Shown here piece after piece: positions 1-9,506 of a DNA stretch of 45,553 bases. The position numbers and the translations under genes were made by a program. Each line of letters begins with the position of its first letter. Within the stretch, counting starts at the first letter, position 1. Origin of the DNA: DASPTT01 sp035623275 (GTDB lineage Bacteria; Actinomycetota; Acidimicrobiia; Acidimicrobiales; UBA8190); contig DASPTT010000158.1 of the NCBI GenBank assembly GCA_035623275.1, forward strand, positions 1-45,553. Direction: 5' to 3'. The notes under the pieces were generated by a model. That model saw only the letters and a list, made by a program, of their open reading frames with translations. It was not told the DNA's origin and did no database searches.

Positions 1-713
1 TTCGAGTGCGAATCCTGGTATGAGTAGCGAGAGAGGGGTGAGAAACCCCTCCGCCGTAAGCCCAAGGGTTCCTGGGGAAGGCTAATCCACCCAGGGTGAG
101 TCGGGAGCTAAGGCGAGGCCGAGAGGCGTAGTCGATGCACAACCGGTTGATATTCCGGTACCACCGTGTCCGCGCCCAACCCAAGACGGGACTCCTAAGG
201 GGATGACCTTCGGGTCGAACCGACCGATTCCGTGGCGGGTAGCGAAGGGGGGACGCAGGAGGGTAGGTGAGCCCAGGCGTTGGTCGTCCTGGGGTAAGCG
301 TGTAGGGCGGGGCCCAGGCAAATCCGGACCCCAATCAAGCCTGAGACGCGATGCCGAACCGTTCAGGTGAAGTCACTGATCCCATGCTGCCAAGAAAAGC
401 CCCTAGCGAGCTGGCACGGTGCCCGTACCCCAAACCGACACAGGTGGGCGGGTAGAGAATACCAAGGCGATCGGGAGAACTGTGGTTAAGGAACTCGGCA
501 AAATACCTCCGTAACTTCGGGAGAAGGAGGGCCCCATTAGGGTGAAGGACCTCGCGTCCGGAGCTCGAAGGGGCGGCAGAAACCAGGGGAAAGCGACTGT
601 TTACTAAAAACACAGGAGCGTGCGAAGTCCTAAGACGATGTATACGCTCTGACGCCTGCCCGGTGCCGGAAGGTTACGGGGAAGGGTTAGCCTTCGGGCG
701 AAGCTCTGAACCT

Positions 714-748
<35 letters not shown>

Positions 749-1071
749 GGAGTTTTCACTCGGCCGTAGGTAAACCTGGCTGTTTGCTGGAACATCCGAG
801 TATCCGGCGGTACTCATCCGTGTCACACCCGATGGGGTGCCGACACGGGCAGTGAAAATCCGTCCGGTGCGGACAATCAGCAGGAAACCAGCAATGGGAT
901 CCTCAGAGACTGCACGCCAGGTGCCGTCGACGTTGAGAAGGGGACTTACACCCTGTCGACGGTGAAGGTACAGTCCGACCCTCATGGCGACATGAGGAGC
1001 TAGGCAGAAATGACCTAGCCCCTTCCATCCTCTCTGGTGTCGAGCCAGACGATGGGAGGAGTAACAACGTG
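749..1071 (+). mobile_element. Group I intron 1 in 23S rRNA (site L1923), without ORF
   Basis: These 323 nt split the universally conserved ATAACGGT / CCTAAGGT sequence after the base equivalent to U1923, the site used by the I-CeuI intron of Chlamydomonas. Exon ACGGU can pair with an internal guide GCCGU near 762-768, placing a U-G wobble at the splice site. The intron ends in G (1071). Core elements are visible: Q-like AATCAGCAGGAAACC (875-889), R-like TCAGAGACTGCACG (903-916) and S-like AAGGTACAGTCC (965-976). GACT at 908-911 pairs with AGTC at 972-975 to form P7. No open frame of useful size is present, so mobility would need an endonuclease in trans or reverse splicing. Self-splicing is inferred from structure. 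Confidence 0.93.
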
Positions 1072-1862
<791 letters not shown>

Positions 1863-2147
1863 AAGTTCCGACCTGCACGAATGGCGTAACGACTTTCCTA
1901 CTGTCTCAACCACAGACCCGGCGAAATTGAAGTACGAGTAAAGATGCTCGTTAGCTGCATCAGGACGGAAAGACCCCGTGGACCTTTACTGCAGCTTGAT
2001 GTTGAGCTTTGGTACGGATTGTGTAGGATAGGTGGGAGACTTTGAAGCGTCGGCGCCAGCCGGCGTGGAGTCATCCTTGAAATACCACCCTTTTCGTGCC
2101 GGGGCCCTAACCCAGGTCCGTGATCCGGATCGGGAACAGCGTCAGGT

Positions 2148-2194
<47 letters not shown>

Positions 2195-2398
2195 CCAAAG
2201 GTTCCCTCAGGCTGGTTGGCAATCAGCCGTCGAGTGCAATGACACAAGGGAGCTTGACTGCGAGACCTACAAGTCGAGCAGGTGCGAAAGCAGGGCATAG
2301 TGATCCAGCGGTGGCTTGTGGAAGCGCCGTTGCTCAACGGATAAAAGGTACCCCGGGGATAACAGGCTCATCTTCCCCAAGAGTCCATATCGACGGGA

Positions 2399-2444
<46 letters not shown>

Positions 2445-2445
2445 C

Positions 2446-2481
<36 letters not shown>

Positions 2482-2515
2482 TACGCGAGCTGGGTTTAGA
2501 ACGTCGTGAGACAGT

Positions 2516-2887
2516 GAATCCGCGCTGTCTTTAAACTTGGCCAAATGCTGGAATAGCCGGTTGAATCCTGCGCTACTCGTTTTCGGATGAAGTGACTGAT
2601 ACACCCAATATGTACGTTGGGAGCCATGGACCCCGAGAGCAGTGACAATGCGACAGGTGCGGCCAATCAGCAGGAAAGGCTGGATGCTAGATTGCGGGTT
2701 TACCTTCGCCGAGATCGTTCGGCGCATGGAGGTAGCTCCACCGCAATTCAGGATCCAGAATCCTCAGAGACCATATGCCAGGCACCGTGCACCAACGGTG
2801 AAGAGATGGTCCGATCTGCATGGCGACATGCAGAGCCAGGCAGAAATGTCCTGGCCCCCGGTGTTCGCACCGGTGGTAACAAGAATG
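2516..2887 (+). mobile_element. Group I intron 3 in 23S rRNA (after U2604), without ORF
   Basis: These 372 nt split GAGACAGT / TCGGTCC in the peptidyl-transferase region. Exon AGACAGU (2509-2515) pairs without mismatch with guide GCTGTCT (about 2524-2530), giving P1 with the expected U-G wobble. This fixes the insertion after E. coli-equivalent U2604, not at the better-known L2593. The intron ends in G2887. Core elements are Q-like CCAATCAGCAGGAAAGG (2663-2679), R-like TCAGAGACCATATG (2764-2777) and S-like AGAGATGGTCC (2802-2812). P7 is GACC (2769-2772) with GGTC (2808-2811). A P9-region hairpin is capped by a TTCG loop (about 2860-2875). No protein is encoded. Confidence 0.92.
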
Positions 2888-3018
2888 TCGGTCCCTATCC
2901 GATGCAGCCGCAGGAGACCTGAGGAAGGCTGTCCCTAGTACGAGAGGACCGGGACGGACGCAGCTCTCGTGTGCCAGTTGTCCTGCCAAGGGCACGGCTG
3001 GTTAGCGACCTGCGGATG

Positions 3019-3050
<32 letters not shown>

Positions 3051-3181
3051 TCGTTCCAAGATGAGGTCTCCCACAGGGTGAACCTGGTAAGGCCCGTGGC
3101 CAGACGACCACGTTGATAGGCCGGAGGTGTACGCACGGCAACGTGTTCAGCCGACCGGTACTAATCGGCCGAGGGCTTGGA

Positions 3182-3274
3182 GAACTATTCATGCTCGTGC
3201 TCGCTATGGAACGCTCACGGAGCGGCCGGACGGCCGCTCACTCGGGGGGTGCGATACCTCCCGAGGAGCACGGT
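3182..3274 (+). other. 23S-5S spacer with two processing-type hairpins
   Basis: The spacer holds an 8-bp stem GAGCGGCC (3220-3227) with GGCCGCTC (3232-3239), and a second stem CTCGGG (3241-3246) with CCCGAG (3260-3265). Such stems are usual RNase substrates in rRNA precursors. No tRNA is present between 23S and 5S. Confidence 0.55.
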
Positions 3275-3392
3275 TCTCGGTGACCATAGCGGCGGGGAAA
3301 CACCCGTTCCCATTCCGAACACGGCAGTTAAGCCCGCCAGCGCCGATGGTACTTGGGGAGTCGTCCCCTGGGAGAGTAGGACGTCGCCGGGT
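3275..3392 (+). rRNA. rrf: 5S ribosomal RNA
   Basis: The sequence shows the conserved bacterial 5S core: GGTGACCATAGCG at the 5' side, CCCGTTCCCATTCCGAACACG in the middle, and TGGGAGAGTAGGACGTCGCCGG at the 3' side. Helix I forms between CTCGGTG (3276-3282) and CGCCGGG (3385-3391). The length is about 118-120 nt, normal for the family. It lies about 93 nt after 23S and directly before an intrinsic terminator, so it closes the rRNA operon. Ends may be off by a few bases. Confidence 0.96.
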
Positions 3393-3404
3393 TTCTCATG
3401 AAAA

Positions 3405-3429
3405 GGCCCCCGCCGAGCGGGGGTCTTTT
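3405..3429 (+). terminator. Intrinsic terminator of the rRNA operon
   Basis: A 9-bp GC-rich stem, GGCCCCCGC (3405-3413) with GCGGGGGTC (3417-3425), has a 3-nt loop and is followed by TTTT. It lies 12 nt after 5S and ends the rRNA transcript. Confidence 0.9.
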
Positions 3430-3466
3430 CGCGTCCAGGGCCGCGTCGGGTCTCGAGACCGGCCGT

Positions 3467-3472
3467 TACACT
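3467..3472 (+). promoter_or_regulatory. -10 box TACACT for a leaderless transcript
   Basis: TACACT lies 6 nt before the ATG at 3479, with no Shine-Dalgarno sequence. Transcription would begin at or next to the start codon. This supports the ATG over the in-frame upstream start that would overlap the rRNA terminator. Confidence 0.6.
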
Positions 3473-3478
3473 GCAGCG

Positions 3479-5194
3479 ATGCCCGGGGACGCGACGTCCG
3501 GCCGTCCGCGCCGGACGTCGGGCGCGCCACGCACGAGCGGTGGGCGCGCCCGGGGGTCTGGAACGGCCGGCTCGGCACAACGAGGATCTGGTCGGCCGTC
3601 GACCACACAGAAGAGGGGCGCTCCCTCGCGCCGCGGCACGGGCCGGCCGCGTACGGGCGACACGCGCCGCGAGGGCGCACAAGGAGCGGCGGCCCGAGGT
3701 GGGGCCCGGGGCCGGTCCACGGACGATGGGCGGTCCTCGCCCGGGAGAGCAACGGGCCGGTCCGGGGGAGCCGGCGCGACGCGCGGTGGCCTGCGGGTCG
3801 GGAGGCGCGAACCGGGAGCAGGTTCGAGCCGAGCCAGGACCACGACGGCGACCAGGACCACGACGGGGACCAGGACCACGACGGCGACGAGGACAGGTGG
3901 CCCCAGGACCCCGGCCTCGAGGACGGCTGCACCCAGAGCCGGCGGTGCGCGACCCGGTGGTGGGACGACGGGCGCGCCGCGCACCGGGGCCCCACGATCC
4001 GGGGCTCCTCGGACCGGCGGGACTGCCAGAGGCCGAGCGGCACCCACCGGCCGGACCCCGAGCGGCCCTCCCCGGCCGGGGAGGGGCGGTTTGGCGCGTG
4101 CCGGCGGTCCGGCCCACCGGGAAGGTCCGGCGCGCACGGGCGCGTCGCGTCCCCAGAGGGCCGGCGCCCCCAGCCGGGAACGTGGCGGCGGCCCGGCGGA
4201 TCGAGGGCGCGCCCCACGGCGGCAGATGCCACGAGGTGCGCCGACCAGGCCGGGCCCCGAAGCACGATGGGGTGCAGTGGCGCGCAAGGGCGCTCGAGTG
4301 CTCGGCGAGACGGAGCAGCCGGCCCGCCGAACCGCGACGCCTCCGTGGGCACCCGAAGGACGGCCACCGGCGCCCCGGGACGAAGAGGTGTGGGTCCTCG
4401 AGGAGATCGTCGAGGAGCCACGCCGTGGTCGCCGACCGGCGCCCGTACGAGGAGCCGCAGGCACCCGACCGACGGCCGCGACGGCGCTCTCCGACGACGT
4501 GCTCGAGGAGATCACCAAGGCGGCCGGCCGGGACCAGGCTGGGCGGGTGGCGGAACGGCTGGCCGCCGCGGCCAGCGCCTACGAGCGGGACCGCTACCAG
4601 GACGCCCTGCGCATGACCCGTTCGGTCCTGGAATTGGCACCCCGCTCGTCGACCGCGCTCGAGCTCCAGGGGCTCGTCTGCTACCGCCTCGGACGCTGGC
4701 GCGACGCGCTGCGGTACCTGCGCGCCGCGGCCGAGCTGGCCGGCACCGACGAGAGCCAGATCCCCGTGCTCATGGACTGCCACCGCGCCCTGGGACACCG
4801 CAAGCGGGTGCGGGAGCTCTGGCGCGAGCTGCGCGAGGCGTCGCCGCCGGCGGACGTCCTGGTCGAGGGGCGCCTGGTGCTGGCCGCGACCCTGCGAGAC
4901 GAGGGCCGGCTCGACGAGGCCATCGACGAGCTGGTGCGCGGCGGGGCACAGCGATCACTCCGGCACCCGGCCGACCGCCACGTCCGCCAGTGGTACCTGC
5001 TCGCCGACCTCTACGACCGGGCCGGCGACATCCCCAAGGCCCGGGAGCTCTTCGCCCGCGTGGTCGACGCGGATCCCGAGGTCGCCGACGCGCGCGAGCG
5101 GCTGGCCGGCCTCGGACGCCGGCGGGCGCCACGGGGGGAGCGCCACGCGTCGCGCGCCGCCCCCGCACCGAAGCAGGCGCGCAGCGCTCGGTAG
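3479..5194 (+). CDS. Arg/Pro/Gly-rich disordered protein with C-terminal TPR domain
   Basis: This 571-residue protein has two parts. Residues 1 to about 330 are low-complexity and disordered, rich in Arg, Gly, Pro, Ala and Thr, with repeated APRTG/APRSG-like units, and are strongly basic. Residues from about 336 form helical tetratricopeptide-like repeats, for example around ERDRYQDALRMTRSVLELAP and YRLGRWRDALRYLRAAAEL, ending in LAGLGRRR and a basic tail. TPR domains bind proteins, and a basic Arg/Gly-rich arm could bind nucleic acid, but no specific function is recognised. It lies directly behind the rRNA operon but behind its terminator, and has its own leaderless -10 box. Its TAG stop is part of the -10 box of the next gene. 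The reading frame in the low-complexity part is supported by continuity with the TPR half. Confidence 0.8.
   Translation: MPGDATSGRPRRTSGAPRTSGGRARGSGTAGSAQRGSGRPSTTQKRGAPSRRGTGRPRTGDTRREGAQGAAARGGARGRSTDDGRSSPGRATGRSGGAGATRGGLRVGRREPGAGSSRARTTTATRTTTGTRTTTATRTGGPRTPASRTAAPRAGGARPGGGTTGAPRTGAPRSGAPRTGGTARGRAAPTGRTPSGPPRPGRGGLARAGGPAHREGPARTGASRPQRAGAPSRERGGGPADRGRAPRRQMPRGAPTRPGPEARWGAVARKGARVLGETEQPARRTATPPWAPEGRPPAPRDEEVWVLEEIVEEPRRGRRPAPVRGAAGTRPTAATALSDDVLEEITKAAGRDQAGRVAERLAAAASAYERDRYQDALRMTRSVLELAPRSSTALELQGLVCYRLGRWRDALRYLRAAAELAGTDESQIPVLMDCHRALGHRKRVRELWRELREASPPADVLVEGRLVLAATLRDEGRLDEAIDELVRGGAQRSLRHPADRHVRQWYLLADLYDRAGDIPKARELFARVVDADPEVADARERLAGLGRRRAPRGERHASRAAPAPKQARSAR
3834..3887 (+). 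repeat. Three 18-bp tandem repeats inside the disordered region
   Basis: Three copies of CCAGGACCACGACGGCGA stand head to tail (3834-3851, 3852-3869, 3870-3887), the middle one with a single change, followed by a partial fourth. They encode a Thr-rich hexapeptide repeat (RTTTAT-like). Such a repeat can change copy number by slippage. Confidence 0.9.
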
Positions 5195-5197
5195 CAT
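5192..5197 (+). promoter_or_regulatory. -10 box TAGCAT, overlapping a stop codon
   Basis: TAGCAT lies 7 nt before the GTG at 5205. Its first three bases are the stop codon of the upstream TPR gene. No Shine-Dalgarno sequence lies between, which fits leaderless transcription of the aldolase gene. Confidence 0.55.
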
Positions 5198-5204
5198 CAC
5201 CGGG

Positions 5205-6224
5205 GTGTCGTCGGGCCTCGTCGACCTGCGCAGCGACACCGTCACCCACCCCACCAACGCCATGCGCCGGGCCATGGCGGAGGCCGAGGTGGGGGACGAC
5301 GGCTACGGCGAGGACCCCACCGTCCGGGCCCTGGAGGAGGCGTACGCCGGGCGGGTGGGGAAGCCCGCGGCCCTCTTCGTCCCCTCGGGCACCATGGCCA
5401 ACCAGCTGGCCCTGCGGGTGCTGGCGCCACCGGGCAGCACCGCCATCGCCGGGCGGAGCCAGCACGTCGTGGCCTTCGAGGACGGTGCCGCGGCCCGCAA
5501 CGCCGGCGTCCAGCTCCACGGCGTCCCCGACGAGGCCGGTGTCCTGGACCCCGCGGACGTCGCCTGGGCCGTGGAGGCAGCGACGCACCACCAGCCCCGG
5601 CCCGCCCTCGTCTGCGTGGAGAACACCCACATGGCCGCCGGTGGCGTCCCCTGGGAGCTCGACGCGCTGCGCGCCGTGCGGGCCGCGGCCGGCAGCCTCC
5701 CGGTGCACATGGACGGCGCCCGGCTCTTCAACGCCGAGGTGGCGCTCGGTTGCCGGGCCGACGCCATGGCCGCCGAGGCGACCACGGTCATGACCTGCCT
5801 CTCCAAGGGCTTGTGCGCCCCGGTGGGCTCGGTCCTGGCCGGCCCGACGGACGTCATCGCCGCAGCGCGCCAGGAGCGCTTCCGCATGGGCGGCGCCATG
5901 CGGCAGGCGGGCGTGATCGCCGCGGCGGGCCTCGTGGCCCTGGAGACCATGGTCGAGCGCCTGGCCGAGGACCACCGCCGGGCGCGCCGGCTGGCCGAGG
6001 CCGTCGCCGAGCGCCGGCCCGACGCCATCGGCGACCCCGCCACCGTCAGGACCAACATCGTGGTCTTCGCCCACCCCCGTCCCGTGGACCTCGTCGACCG
6101 GCTCGGGGAGCACGGCGTGCTGGCGGGCACCATCGCCCCCGGCCGGGTCCGCCTCGTCACCCACCGCCACATCGACGACGACGCGGTGGCGCGGGCCGTC
6201 GCCGCCTTGTCGGCATCGTGGTAG
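5205..6224 (+). CDS. ltaE: Low-specificity L-threonine aldolase
   Basis: The 339-residue protein matches the PLP-dependent beta-eliminating lyase/threonine aldolase family, fold type I. It begins with the typical VDLRSDTVTHPT segment, has FVPSGTMANQLAL near residue 60, and has the PLP-binding lysine K201 in TCLSKGLCAPVGS. These cytosolic enzymes cleave L-threonine or L-allo-threonine to glycine and acetaldehyde. Length and motifs are complete. The GTG start is set by a -10 box 7 nt upstream and by the family's usual N-terminus. It lies 10 nt after the TPR gene. Glycine from this enzyme could feed the glycine cleavage system, of which gcvH lies further on. Confidence 0.93.
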   Translation: MSSGLVDLRSDTVTHPTNAMRRAMAEAEVGDDGYGEDPTVRALEEAYAGRVGKPAALFVPSGTMANQLALRVLAPPGSTAIAGRSQHVVAFEDGAAARNAGVQLHGVPDEAGVLDPADVAWAVEAATHHQPRPALVCVENTHMAAGGVPWELDALRAVRAAAGSLPVHMDGARLFNAEVALGCRADAMAAEATTVMTCLSKGLCAPVGSVLAGPTDVIAAARQERFRMGGAMRQAGVIAAAGLVALETMVERLAEDHRRARRLAEAVAERRPDAIGDPATVRTNIVVFAHPRPVDLVDRLGEHGVLAGTIAPGRVRLVTHRHIDDDAVARAVAALSASW

Positions 6225-6253
6225 CGGCATCGAGCGACGGGCAGGGGGTTGGC

Positions 6254-6259
6254 TAGGCT
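6254..6259 (+). promoter_or_regulatory. Putative -10 box TAGGCT upstream of fbaB
   Basis: TAGGCT lies about 64 nt before the fbaB GTG, giving a short leader that carries an AGGAGG ribosome site at 6311-6316. No clear -35 box is seen. Confidence 0.4.
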
Positions 6260-6322
6260 CGTCCGTGTCCCGTCGCGGCCGTCTCGCCGCGGGGAACGCA
6301 CGCGCAGACCAGGAGGCGAATC

Positions 6323-7378
6323 GTGGCCACCGACATCGAGGCGCTGCTCGGCGACGAGGCCGAGGCGCTGTTGAGCTACCAGTGCAAGGGGGTCACCCGC
6401 GAGGAGCTCCATCTCCCGAGCGCGGAGACGGTCGAGCGGGTCATGCTCGACAGCGACCGCCCCGTGGCGGTGGTCCGCAACCTGGCCTCCATGTACAACC
6501 ACGGCCGCCTGGCCGGGACGGGCTACCTGTCGATCCTGCCGGTGGACCAGGGGATCGAGCACTCCGCGGCCGCCAGCTTCGCCAAGAACCCCGCCTACTT
6601 CGACCCCGCCAACATCTGCGAGCTGGCCATCGCCGGCGGCGCGTCCGCTGTCGCCACGACCCTCGGCGGGCTCGGGATCGTGGCCCGGCGCTACGTCCAC
6701 CGGATCCCTTTCATCGTCAAGCTCAACCACAACGACTTCCTCCACTACCCGAACACCTACGACCAGGTCATGTTCGGCTCCGTGCGCCAGGCGGCCGACC
6801 TGGGCGCGGTGGGGGTGGGGGCGACCGTCTACTTCGGGTCCGAGCACAGCGACCGCCAACTCCACGAGGTGTCGGAGGCCTTCGCCGAGGCCCATCGCCT
6901 GGGGCTGTTCACGGTGCTGTGGTGCTACCTGCGCAACCCGGCGTTCAAGACCGACGCCGCCGACTACCACGTGGCCGCGGACCTCACCGGGCAGGCCAAC
7001 CACCTGGGCGTGACCGTCGAGGCCGACCTCATCAAGCAGAAGCAGCCCGAGAACAACGGCGGGTACAACGCCCTGCACTTCGGGAAGACCGACCCGCTCG
7101 TCTACGAGCAGCTGACCTCGGACAACCCCATCGACCTGACCCGCTGGCAGGTCGTGAACTGCTACGCCGGACGCATCGGGCTCATCAACTCGGGCGGCGA
7201 GTCCAAGGGTGCGAGCGACCTGGCCCAGGCGGTGCGCACCGCCGTCGTCAACAAGCGGGCCGGGGGCAGCGGGCTGATCGTCGGGCGCAAGGCCTTCCAA
7301 CGGCCGATGGCCGAGGGGGCCGAGCTCATGCATGCCGTCCAGGACGTGTTTCTCGACCACTCGGTGACCATCGCCTGA
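6323..7378 (+). CDS. fbaB: Class I fructose-bisphosphate aldolase (FbaB/DhnA type)
   Basis: The 351-residue protein is a TIM-barrel aldolase of the FbaB/DhnA family. It has LPVDQGIEHS near residue 75 and the conserved ADLIKQKQPENNGGYN segment near residue 235, where K238 is the likely Schiff-base lysine, by analogy with E. coli FbaB. It interconverts fructose 1,6-bisphosphate with glyceraldehyde 3-phosphate and dihydroxyacetone phosphate in the cytosol. The GTG start is supported by a strong AGGAGG 7 nt upstream. A 10-bp hairpin follows the stop codon, so it seems to be its own unit, separate from korA. Confidence 0.93.
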   Translation: MATDIEALLGDEAEALLSYQCKGVTREELHLPSAETVERVMLDSDRPVAVVRNLASMYNHGRLAGTGYLSILPVDQGIEHSAAASFAKNPAYFDPANICELAIAGGASAVATTLGGLGIVARRYVHRIPFIVKLNHNDFLHYPNTYDQVMFGSVRQAADLGAVGVGATVYFGSEHSDRQLHEVSEAFAEAHRLGLFTVLWCYLRNPAFKTDAADYHVAADLTGQANHLGVTVEADLIKQKQPENNGGYNALHFGKTDPLVYEQLTSDNPIDLTRWQVVNCYAGRIGLINSGGESKGASDLAQAVRTAVVNKRAGGSGLIVGRKAFQRPMAEGAELMHAVQDVFLDHSVTIA

Positions 7379-7382
7379 GCCG

Positions 7383-7405
7383 CGTCGGCGCCCCGGGCGC
7401 CGACG
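7383..7405 (+). terminator. Terminator-like hairpin after fbaB
   Basis: A perfect 10-bp stem, CGTCGGCGCC (7383-7392) with GGCGCCGACG (7396-7405), begins 5 nt after the fbaB stop. No T-run follows, so it may act as a 3'-end stabiliser or a weak terminator. Confidence 0.5.
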
Positions 7406-7494
7406 GGACGAACGGGCGGCGCGGGCGCCGGGCCAGGGCCGACGGCGACCGGCCCACCGGGTGGTGGGAATTCGGGGGTGTTCGCGCCCGCGGT

Positions 7495-7500
7495 TATGCT
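7495..7500 (+). promoter_or_regulatory. Putative -10 box TATGCT for korAB
   Basis: TATGCT lies 82 nt before the preferred korA GTG, leaving a leader of roughly 75 nt with a purine-rich GAGAGAAAG before the start. No consensus -35 was found. Confidence 0.4.
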
Positions 7501-7582
7501 CCCAATCGGCGGCCACCTCCCCGTCCGGGCGCGCCTCGTCCGGGGCGCCCGACAGGTCGGCCGCAGAGAGAAAGCGCAGGTC

Positions 7583-9499
7583 GTGTCCACCGCCACCGAA
7601 GACCATCCCAAGGAACTCGACCGGGTCGTGATCCGGTTCGCCGGCGACTCGGGCGACGGGATGCAGCTGACGGGCACGCAGTTCACCACCGTGAGCTCCC
7701 TCTTCGGGAACGACACGGCCACGCTGCCGGACTTCCCGGCCGAGATCCGCGCCCCCGCCGGCACCCTGGCCGGGGTCTCCGCCTTCCAGGTCCACATCTC
7801 CGACCACGACATCCTCACGCCCGGCGACGCCCCCAACGTGCTGGTGGCCATGAACCCCGCGGCACTGCGGGCGAACCTCGGGTCGGTGGCCAGCGGCGGC
7901 ACGATCATCGTGAACACCGACGCCTTCGACGAGCGGGCGCTGGAGAAGGCCGGCTACGGCGCCAACCCCCTCACCGACGGCACCCTCACGGGCTACACGG
8001 TCTACGAAGTCCCCATGACGTCGCTCACCATGGAGGTCGGCAAGGAGGCGGGGGTCAAACCCCGTGACGCGGAGCGGTCCAAGAACTTCTTCGCCCTCGG
8101 CCTGGTGAGCTGGCTCTACAGCCGGCCGGTCGAGCCCACACTGGAGTGGATCGCCAAGCGCTTCTCGACCAACGCACTGGTCCTCGACGCCAACACCCGC
8201 GCCTTCAAGGCGGGTTACAACTTCGGCGAGACCACCGAAGTCTTCGAGTCCAACTACCAGGTGCGGCCCGCGCCGCACGAGCCGGGGACGTACACGAACA
8301 TCACCGGGAACACGGCGCTGGCATGGGGACTGATCGCCGCCGCGCACCAGGCCGACCTGCCGCTGTTCCTCGGCTCGTACCCGATCACGCCGGCCTCCGA
8401 CATCCTCCACGAGCTCTCCAAGCACAAGCACTTCGGGGTGCGCACCTTCCAGGCCGAGGACGAGATCGCCGGCATCGGCGCGGCCATCGGCGCCGCCTTC
8501 GGCGGTGCCCTGGGGGTGACCACGACGAGCGGCCCGGGGATCGACCTCAAGTCGGAGTCCATCGGCCTGGCGGTGAGCCTCGAGCTGCCGCTCGTGATCG
8601 TCGACATCCAGCGCGGCGGACCCTCGACCGGGCTGCCCACCAAGACCGAGCAGTCGGATCTGCTCCACGCCATGTTCGGGCGCCACGGCGAGGCGCCGGT
8701 GCCCATCGTGGCCCCGGCCACGCCGGCGGGGTGCTTCGAGGCCGCGCTGGAGGCGGTGCGCATCGCCCTCACCTACCGGACCCCCGTGTTCCTGCTCTCC
8801 GACGGCTACCTGGCCAACGGGGCGGAGCCCTGGCGACTGCCCGACGTCGACTCGCTGCCGTCGCTGGGGGTCGAGTTCGCGGCCGAGCCCAACCACACGC
8901 TCGACGACGGCACGGCCGTCTTCTGGCCGTACCTGCGCGACGAGGAGACCCTGGCGCGTCCGTGGGCGGTGCCGGGCACGCCGGGCCTGGAGCACCGCAT
9001 CGGCGGCCTCGAGAAGGCCGACGGATCGGGCAACGTCTCCTACGACCCGGTGAACCACGAGCGCATGGTCCGGCTGCGTGCCGCCAAGGTGGCCGGCATC
9101 GTCCGCGACATCCCCCCCGTGACCGTGGACGACGTCGACGGCCCGGGCGCGGCGCCGGTCCTCGTGCTCGGGTGGGGCTCGACCTACGGGGCCATCGCCG
9201 CGGGCGTGCGCCGGATCCGGGCGCGCGGCCTGAAGGTGGCCCACGCGCACCTCCAGCACCTGAACCCGTTCCCCGCGAACCTGGGGGAGGTCCTTGCCTC
9301 CTACGGGGCCGTGCTCGTGCCCGAGACGAACCTCGGACAGCTGGCCAAGCTCGTCCGAGCCGAGTTCCTGGTCGACGCGCGCACGTTGTCGAAGGTCCAG
9401 GGGACGCCCTTCCGGGCCGCCGAGATCGAGTCGGCCGTCTTGGAGATGCTCGGGGTCGACGTGCCGGCCGCACCCCCGGGCGAGGACATCGGAGGCTGA
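7583..9499 (+). CDS. korA: 2-oxoglutarate:ferredoxin oxidoreductase, alpha subunit (gamma-alpha fusion)
   Basis: The 638-residue protein joins a gamma-type domain (about 15-200, starting VVIRFAGDSGDGMQLTG) to an alpha-type pyruvate/2-oxoacid oxidoreductase domain. The alpha part contains GNTALAWGLIAAA, the SYPITPASDILHELSK motif, FQAEDEIAGIGAAIGAAFGG and TTTSGPGIDLKSE. With KorB it oxidises 2-oxoglutarate to succinyl-CoA, reducing ferredoxin, an alternative to the NAD-linked dehydrogenase in actinobacterial TCA cycles. The frame is open upstream to 7478. GTG at 7583 is preferred because conserved sequence starts soon after it and purine-rich bases precede it. korB follows 7 nt downstream, so the two are co-transcribed. 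2-oxoglutarate as substrate is inferred from the KorAB arrangement and similarity. Confidence 0.92.
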   Translation: MSTATEDHPKELDRVVIRFAGDSGDGMQLTGTQFTTVSSLFGNDTATLPDFPAEIRAPAGTLAGVSAFQVHISDHDILTPGDAPNVLVAMNPAALRANLGSVASGGTIIVNTDAFDERALEKAGYGANPLTDGTLTGYTVYEVPMTSLTMEVGKEAGVKPRDAERSKNFFALGLVSWLYSRPVEPTLEWIAKRFSTNALVLDANTRAFKAGYNFGETTEVFESNYQVRPAPHEPGTYTNITGNTALAWGLIAAAHQADLPLFLGSYPITPASDILHELSKHKHFGVRTFQAEDEIAGIGAAIGAAFGGALGVTTTSGPGIDLKSESIGLAVSLELPLVIVDIQRGGPSTGLPTKTEQSDLLHAMFGRHGEAPVPIVAPATPAGCFEAALEAVRIALTYRTPVFLLSDGYLANGAEPWRLPDVDSLPSLGVEFAAEPNHTLDDGTAVFWPYLRDEETLARPWAVPGTPGLEHRIGGLEKADGSGNVSYDPVNHERMVRLRAAKVAGIVRDIPPVTVDDVDGPGAAPVLVLGWGSTYGAIAAGVRRIRARGLKVAHAHLQHLNPFPANLGEVLASYGAVLVPETNLGQLAKLVRAEFLVDARTLSKVQGTPFRAAEIESAVLEMLGVDVPAAPPGEDIGG

Positions 9500-9506
9500 C
9501 GCGGCG

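Noticed and set aside
2501..2515. Assignment of intron 3 to the known L2593 site
   Set aside because: The sequence CGTGAGACAGT that should follow an L2593 insertion lies upstream of the intron, and the 7-bp guide pairing fixes the site after U2604.
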